A stretch of 64,000 nt of DNA, taken from positions 107,870,278-107,934,277 of the forward strand of contig JAVHZZ010000010.1 in assembly GCA_036250195.1 (NCBI GenBank), in the 5' to 3' direction. The stretch comes from Mixophyes australis (Eukaryota; Chordata; Amphibia; Anura; Limnodynastidae). Positions 57,633 through 64,000 of the stretch are shown piece by piece (position 1 is the first letter of the stretch; each line of letters opens with the position of its first letter). The notes beneath the pieces were generated by a model. It was not told where the DNA came from. It did no database searches and was given only the letters and a program-made list of their open reading frames with translations. Position numbers and translations under genes: made by a program.

Positions 57633-59669
57633 GGTGTTTATAATACAATCTCTCCCTCCCTGTATAGCAGACTTATCAGAGTGTGTACAAACTGCACAGA
57701 ACGGGGCTGGCTGTATTACATTTACTGATAATTACTATTCCTTTCTATTTTCCTTTTTATTTTATTTTTTATTTTAATTTAGTCTTACATTTTTATCATC
57801 GGACAGACTTGTGTCTCTGGTGAACTCTCTGCATTGGATATAATTGTATGTAGAGAACTATTTTCTGTCCACTGAGCAGAAGAAAATAAAGATGGGTTAT
57901 AATAACAAATAAAAAAGCAATGTATTTGATAAAAGCTGCATGCCCTATGTAGGCTGCTATGTTGGTCCTTTAATGTCGTGTACCCCAGTTACTGAAGACC
58001 CCCTAGTTTAGGGTGACAGTGACAGACGTGGAAGAAGAGGACATTGGGAGCAGAAAGGACATTGCAGAGCAGGAATCGGAGACACCGTGGAGAATGGTAG
58101 AGGAACATTAATACAACACACGCGTCACATTCTGTTCCTGTAGGATAACCAGGGCCCCAGTAGCTGGGATTAATCAACAAGTAATAACAGATTTACACGT
58201 CTGGTTTGTCTACAGTTACACCTAGGACGCGATTCACAGCTATTTCTGTCTAGAAATATAATTGTCACATTCTACACTAGAGATGCGCAGTGTGTGATTC
58301 AGGCCCCCTACGGCGCCAGATTGAGGGCCACATAGGCCATGTTGCGGAAAGCACTGTGGAGAGGCGTGGCCTGCACCATGAGGGGGCATGGTCAGCGCGA
58401 GGGAGGGGAGTGGCTTATTTACATTACTTGCAATAAAAGTAAAATGAGCTCTTCAGGGCGTGGGCAGGTTTACTGCAGAGCTGACGGGCGTTTTTGGGCT
58501 CCTAGCCCTCCGCTGCTGTGCTGTCCTCTCCCACCCAGTCCCAGAAGCAACTCTAAAATAGAAAATAAGCAACTATGAATTCCTAAACAAGTCCAATCCA
58601 TTATTTGTGAGAGGATTTGGAATAGATGGTCATTTTTAGACTGTTTGTCTTGCCAATAAAAAAATCACAGAGGCAAAATAATTCTTCTGTAATAGGACAT
58701 TGTGTTACAAAGGTTGTACAATAAATTAAGGCTGTTTATTGTAAACCGCTTGGCCGTGGCTTTTTTGTTTTTCTGAATATCCTGATCACAGATAAAATCC
58801 AGTGATCTGCCACAAAATAGCCCAGGTTCTCCGCTTAATCCGTAGCCTTGGTGCCTCGATCTCTGATACACTGCATTCTGCTCCACCTGTGTTGAACAAT
58901 GTCACCTGCTTAGTTCATGACACTTGCAGCCTGAGATCAGGTGGAGTGAAGACTGTTGAGGTCGTTTTCTCTTGTGACAGTGACGTGAATTTATAACGGT
59001 CATTGATTTTCCACTTCTTTTTTGGGTATTCTATGACATGCTCATCTCTCCCCGCCCTTCCCCCATCCTCCGGATATTTTGTTCTATTACATTCCTTGTA
59101 CAGAGCGAATAAGCCTCACCTCTTGGTTTTTTATTTTCTGTATGTGGAAATATTCTCCAATTATAAAAATAATTACACTCGCATCCCCCTCCCCCCTCCC
59201 CGCAGCCATTTTAAAGTTGCAAACTAAAATTTTTGTCACTCTTTTGTGGTCATGCAACTTGAAATAGATTGTACCCCTACAGGTTTTATGTTCACTTTGT
59301 AAACGTCTAATGGAAATATTAGAGGTTCATTTTATCTTGAACGTTTAAAATTAAACACGATTTTAGCCTAAAAAACAAACAAAAAAAAAACAAACACCTG
59401 TAGGGTTGGTGCGAAATTTTGAAAAACAAGACACCTATCTGTAAGTGTTGATTACATGCTCTCTAGTAGTCTGTATACACTATTACCTGGACTGAGCACC
59501 AACCTGCATTTTTGGCTGATTCATACCCACCCTGGCACCTCCCCATCAGGCAGATTTTAGCTATACAGCATGAAAAGCTTTTGTGCTTTACGATTCAAAT
59601 ACATTGGGGAAGATATAATTAAGAGTGGGGCTGCTCGATTGTACTTGTACTGCCCTTCAGTCCTCAGTG
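57633..59669. other. Intronic sequence without recognised genes
   Basis: A GC-richer patch at about 58300-58540 may be repeat-derived. Nothing was identified. Confidence 0.4.
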
Positions 59670-60000
59670 TGCAATACATTTGCTTAAAAAGCAAGTAAAG
59701 ACTGCACATTAATATATCATAAAATGCTGTATATTGGTGAGCTGTATAATAAAACTGAAATAACAGGATTGTTTATACTTATCCATTGTGTTCTGTGATT
59801 GCTTTGCAGCAAGTTGCCAGGTTAGTAGGGAGTGGCTTCTCCAACAGAGCAGGAAGAGTCTGAGTGACAGCCTTGCAGACTTGCTCTGCAGAAATACACT
59901 TTGTGGATTCTTACAGCAGTGGGGCCAGTGATGTCCTATGACTGCAGTCTCCGTTATTTGACCTGTACAAGCTCCCATCAGGAACTCTGACCTAAGGAGG
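59670..60000 (+). repeat. Diverged dispersed repeat, copy 2
   Basis: Parallels 28610-28940 (AAAAAGCAAGTAAAGACTGC, then AGTAGGGAGTGGCTTCTCC, then CAAGCTCCCATCAGG). The family is unknown. Confidence 0.5.
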
Positions 60001-62871
60001 TGGGAGGGTCTTCAGCTGACTAATTGAGGGCAGAGGTGTTACATTACTTTATAACAGAGCAGCGATGTTGGATCATACCCTGCACTGAATAATGTGTTTT
60101 ACCTCTAGTTCATATGTAACAATTTCCATATTGAGGTTTAGTGGTGTAGATGTGTTTAGTTCCTGTATACATGGGTGATCTCTCAGACCTGTCATTCTCA
60201 TCAGTTTTGGGGTGTCCTCATCCGTTGCAAAATGCTGCCTCCTAAAATGTGTCACTTCCCTTTTAAAGGCCCAAAAAATACGGGGGACAATATTTTTCCT
60301 ATGCACACCAGACTTATCGAGAGCAATGCAGAAAGCCTCACGAAGGCTAAAGTGCCGCCAATTTGTGGGCTGAACCAATCGTAAGAGGGGAGTTAAATAA
60401 TTAAAGCTCACTTACATGTGCTCACTCGATTGGGCTGATCGTTGGATAAGTCAATGTATGGGCAGCTGTAGTCTAATTTATGTAACCCAGATCTATGTGT
60501 ATTTCTCGTCCTTGCTGCCGGAGTTGACGTTAATGTGGTTGTACAACTTCCATAAATGGCAATCGCTGTTATGGGAGGGGATTGGCTGCTAATATTTGTT
60601 GGGTGGTCAGTGCTGTAGAGACCCTATATATTATTGTCCACATAAGTGTACTGTGAACAGATATAGGATGTTGGATAACAGCATGGCCCGTCCTCCACCT
60701 AACCATAGTTGGCGTAGTGCGGAGATTGAACTTTCACCCTGATGGACGATTGGTGAACTTGGATCGCCTGTGTTCAGCTCACTCCATTATACCAGTAGTA
60801 TTGCTGCACAGTGACTTGATGCTAAAGTGAGGGTGTGTTTGTGTGTACAGGTGATTCCTAAACAATAAGGTGAAATTGCTTTAACGTCATCAACAAATAG
60901 CAAAACACTTATTATTGTCTCTTTCTGTTCTGTGGCTCAAAATTCCCTCCAAGTATATGGAAATTTCATGATATATCTTTTGTAAGTGCCTTTTTTTTTG
61001 TATATAAACTTCTTGTATTTGTGTGTAGTTTTCCGTTTATAGTCACAATTAAGACCTTGATCCAGAGGACAACGTGTCCTAGTAAACCGGTTTAATAAAA
61101 ATAGAACCTAGAGTCTTGAAATGATTAATCTCCCTGCATTTCTCCGAATCTGAGTAATCCTCGCTGCACTCGCTGCATTGATTTTCACGTCTTTTGTTCC
61201 ACTTGGCATAAACTTATTGTTGCTATTTATACTCTCCGCATTCATTCTGGCTGTCCTTAGATTTGTTGGTTTATGTTGATATTTAGTCCTGTTTATGTCC
61301 ATTCTTGAGCAATAGTCTTGTTTACCGTCACAGATATTTCATATGTACAATGACAGAGATCACTCGGCGTGCAAACTAGTCCTTCCCAATGAATGTTGCA
61401 TATTGCAAATCATGGGGAAAAAATAGTGGATAATATGGACATTACCCAGATGTAGAATGTGTATTTGCAATATTTTTACATCAATTCATTTTAGAAAAAT
61501 CTGTCTGTCTCTGTGCTCTGACTTTTACACGTGGCATTTTGCTGGGATTTAATTCTAAAGGTTACGCTGGGTCTGAAAATGACTTCAGTGGGCTGTTAAC
61601 GCCGCGTTGGCTTCATTGGTATTTGTCCCAGTAATCCCCGCTGATCACCTGACCTGCACCCTTCCACGGGCTGCTCTTTATGCAAAGTCATGACTCTATA
61701 GTATAATGGCTTATAAACTGTTGTGTCTACGTGCAGCTTCTGACATGGTCTGTAACCCTTCGCAGTGTGCTGGGGGGAAGCCATCACCATATTTAAAGGG
61801 CCAGAGCCAGTCGAAATGATCACTTGTCACATTTTATTAAAACACACTGGATCTTGGTTGCAGATCCTTTGTAGAGTTTTCGTATTAAATAGGGATATTG
61901 ACGGACAACCTGATGCACTTCAGCGGCCCTCTAACCTCCAAATGGGCCGCTCATTATCCTTAATCTCAGTAATAAGGTAAAACAATATATTGAAAGAGAT
62001 GCATATCTGTAATAACATATCAGAAGGCATTTAAAAGATAAAGTGTGACAAGTCTAACGATAAAGCAGGATGGAGCTGGGGGCCAGAGGTGAAACCTCAA
62101 AGGGCCTTATGGGGCCCTAGGGCCACTGTGTCCCATCACTGGCTTATAGAATACAAATTAAACCATTTGATAACTATGTATCTTATGCCTTCGTCAGAGT
62201 ATACTAGAAACTAGAGCGCTAAGAGTGGTTTAAGTCTGCTTTAAAGAGGTAATTTTTCATAAATTCTATAATATAGCTTTATCATCTAACAAACAGGGTA
62301 TAAACTATTGGGAACTGCCTGGTTTATGTAGGGAATGGGCAGTTTTCCTTTGTGCTACTCAATTGGACCAAACATTAAGATACAGTATTAAGCGCTATCT
62401 GCTACGCAGGACATTCCATGACTCTCTAGTTACGTCAGCCAAGACATGTAGAATCTGGTCATAATATTGCATGTGATTCCTATTGTATTTCCTAATTCTA
62501 GAATATTTTCAGCTTTGTAAACTGCATTATTTACAAACTTCTCTTCTAATTGACATTTCACAATGTTGTGTTTTATGAGTGTGATGAGTAACAACCTTAT
62601 TAGTTACACAATGCAACGCTTCCTTAGAGAGCCGTATACATTTAATAGAAAATAGACATATTTTGGCCCTTTTTCAGGCATTTCATCTACGTGCGCGTTG
62701 TTTAATGAGTCAGTTGTAAGACATTATAAGAATTGGTGCTGGCTTACCACCACGTTCATTACCAGTGTATTGTCTCTGTGACTTGTCCGTCAGTCACCCA
62801 ACCGTGTCACATTCCTCTGGTCTGAGACAGAATCTTATATTTGCTGCTGTATCGTGTTAATTTTTAGGAAA
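60001..62871. other. Intronic sequence without recognised features
   Basis: Scanned for exons, RNA genes and terminal repeats on both strands. Nothing convincing was found. Confidence 0.4.
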
Positions 62872-63185
62872 CGCACGGTGGCCAAGTGGTTAGCACTTCT
62901 GCCTCACAGCACTGGGGTCATGAGTTCAATTCCCGACCATGGCCTTATCTGTGTGGAGTTTGTATGTTTTCCCCGTGTTTGCGTGGGTTTTCCCCGGGTG
63001 CTCCAGTTTCCTCCCACACTCCAAAAACATACTGGTAGGTTAATTGGGGCTATCAAAATTGACCCTAGTGTGTGTATATTATAGAATTTAGACTGTAAGC
63101 TCCAATGGGGCAGGGACTGATGTGAATGAGTTCTCTGTACACCGCTGCGGAATCAGTGGCGCTATATAAATAAATGATGATGATG
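62872..63185 (+). mobile_element. tRNA-derived SINE (V-SINE-like), best copy in the window
   Basis: Full order: tRNA-like head with an A box TGGCCAAGTGG (62879-62889) and a B box-like AGTTCAATTCC (62923-62933, one difference from consensus); a conserved middle with CGGGTGCTCCAGTTTCCTCC; TTAGACTGTAAGCTCCAATG; GCGCTATATAAATAAATGAT; and a (GATGAT)n tail. The A and B boxes are the internal RNA polymerase III promoter. Confidence 0.88.
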
Positions 63186-64000
63186 TGAAGACTCAGGTGG
63201 TTTATGGGATCACATGTCCGTGAAATATGGACAAGTTGTGACTGTCCATTCACTGCAAACCCAGAACATATGTTTTTAGTCTATCGATTCCTACCCTAAT
63301 TCCTGCCCTGTTCATTAATGTGTTTGAAGAACGGAGCAAGATTTCATTTTATGCTTTTACATTATTGTGTTGTAAAGCTGAAGACAAACCTGGCTTTACG
63401 TATAGTTTTCATTTTTGTGGATCTCGTGACCTTTCTTTCAGTGGACGTTTACAACTGGCGGGTCTACGGCGTTATTTCTCAAATCTGTCAAAGCAATACC
63501 TGATGTGTTTCGTTTGTGCCATGTAATGTGTGAAATTCACCCTCTCTCCACCCTTACTTCTGATCCAGCTTTAATAAAACTCTGCATTCCTGACGTGTCG
63601 TTCAGTCCTATTACAATACTTTACACTTAATTTAGAAGGAAAAAATGAGCCAGTTTGGTTTTGTGTCGTGGCCAGATTTATTACACGGCTGTTTTTCAGC
63701 CGATTGGTAAAATTCCAGTCGTTATTGAGTTTGTTTATTTTGGGTTTTTTACCTTGTGATATACTACATGTTAAATGTTCACAAATATCTGTGTCACATT
63801 TGAAATGTATTAGTTGTAGTAAATATTATGTTGCATCAGAATAAACATTCTTATGTAGTGAGTAATATTATTTCTATAGTACTTATACTTTAAAAGGGGC
63901 AGCCCCTATGCTTTGTTAGATAGAACAGTCACATGGTCAGGTGCTCACAGCAGCACAGATTATTTCAGGAGATATGTGCTGGTTTTGTGGGAGGCAGGAC
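63186..64000. other. Intronic sequence without recognised features
   Basis: Nothing is recognised up to the window end. Confidence 0.4.

Larger units (their letters stand above)
21543..64000 (+). other. Probable SBF2 intron 1 (continues beyond the window)
   Basis: It starts with a consensus donor, and no downstream exon of this gene was recognised on the plus strand. At least 42.4 kb of intron is therefore inferred, filled with the repeats and mobile elements listed separately. The inference fails if a small exon was overlooked. Confidence 0.55.

Noticed and set aside
57310..57648. 112-codon minus-strand frame
   Set aside because: It is inside a TIR element whose 15-kb relative does not preserve the frame.
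62872..62945. Functional tRNA gene
   Set aside because: The A- and B-box words belong to the SINE head. The cloverleaf is not preserved and the same head recurs in other SINE copies.
21543..64000. SBF2 exon 2
   Set aside because: I searched by eye for a plus-strand acceptor followed by the conserved sequence that should follow the split Gly codon and found none. A short exon could still be missed.

Overview
The window looks like vertebrate nuclear DNA, most likely from an anuran amphibian. It is AT-rich and gene-poor, with spliceosomal signals, poly(A) signals, many microsatellites and minisatellites, and dense non-autonomous DNA transposons (hAT-like, Harbinger-like), plus a tRNA-headed SINE family. 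The frog assignment is inferred from this repeat mixture; no species is proposed. Almost all short open frames are chance or repeat-derived.

Layout. 1-21.3 kb is upstream intergenic sequence. It holds a CT-rich array (1-880), a 78-bp minisatellite of about 47 units (2.35-6.04 kb), a hAT-like element swollen by an internal minisatellite (8.42-10.18 kb), two related elements in tandem inside one 8-bp target-site duplication (12.74-13.53 kb), further MITEs, and two related minisatellites (18.4-19.5 and 20.7-21.27 kb) flanking a decayed Penelope-like reverse transcriptase (minus strand, about 19.9-20.5 kb).

The only host coding exon recognised is at 21488-21542 (+). It encodes the first 18 residues of an SBF2/MTMR13-type protein and ends at a GTATGT donor. 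A CpG/GC-box/NRF1-like promoter and a 9-codon upstream ORF precede it. Exon 2 was not found, so 21543-64000 is probably first intron. About 0.6-1.3 kb into that intron a 34-bp minisatellite carries 15 exact copies of the EGR1 consensus GCGTGGGCG.

The most complete mobile system is a 3,674-bp PIF/Harbinger-type element at 48961-52634, with perfect 24-bp terminal inverted repeats and TTA duplications. It carries one intact three-exon gene for a 404-residue Myb/SANT-like protein, with an inverted CCAAT box, a TATA box and a poly(A) signal, but no transposase. It appears to be a DNA-binding-partner-only element that would need a transposase supplied from elsewhere.

A recurring theme is tandem-repeat growth inside transposons. 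The clearest case is a 43-bp segment present once in two related MITEs (17.4 and 24.2 kb) and 12 times in a third (40.4 kb). The rest of the intron holds SINE copies, foldback elements, a 115-bp near-perfect palindrome and long stretches with no recognisable feature.
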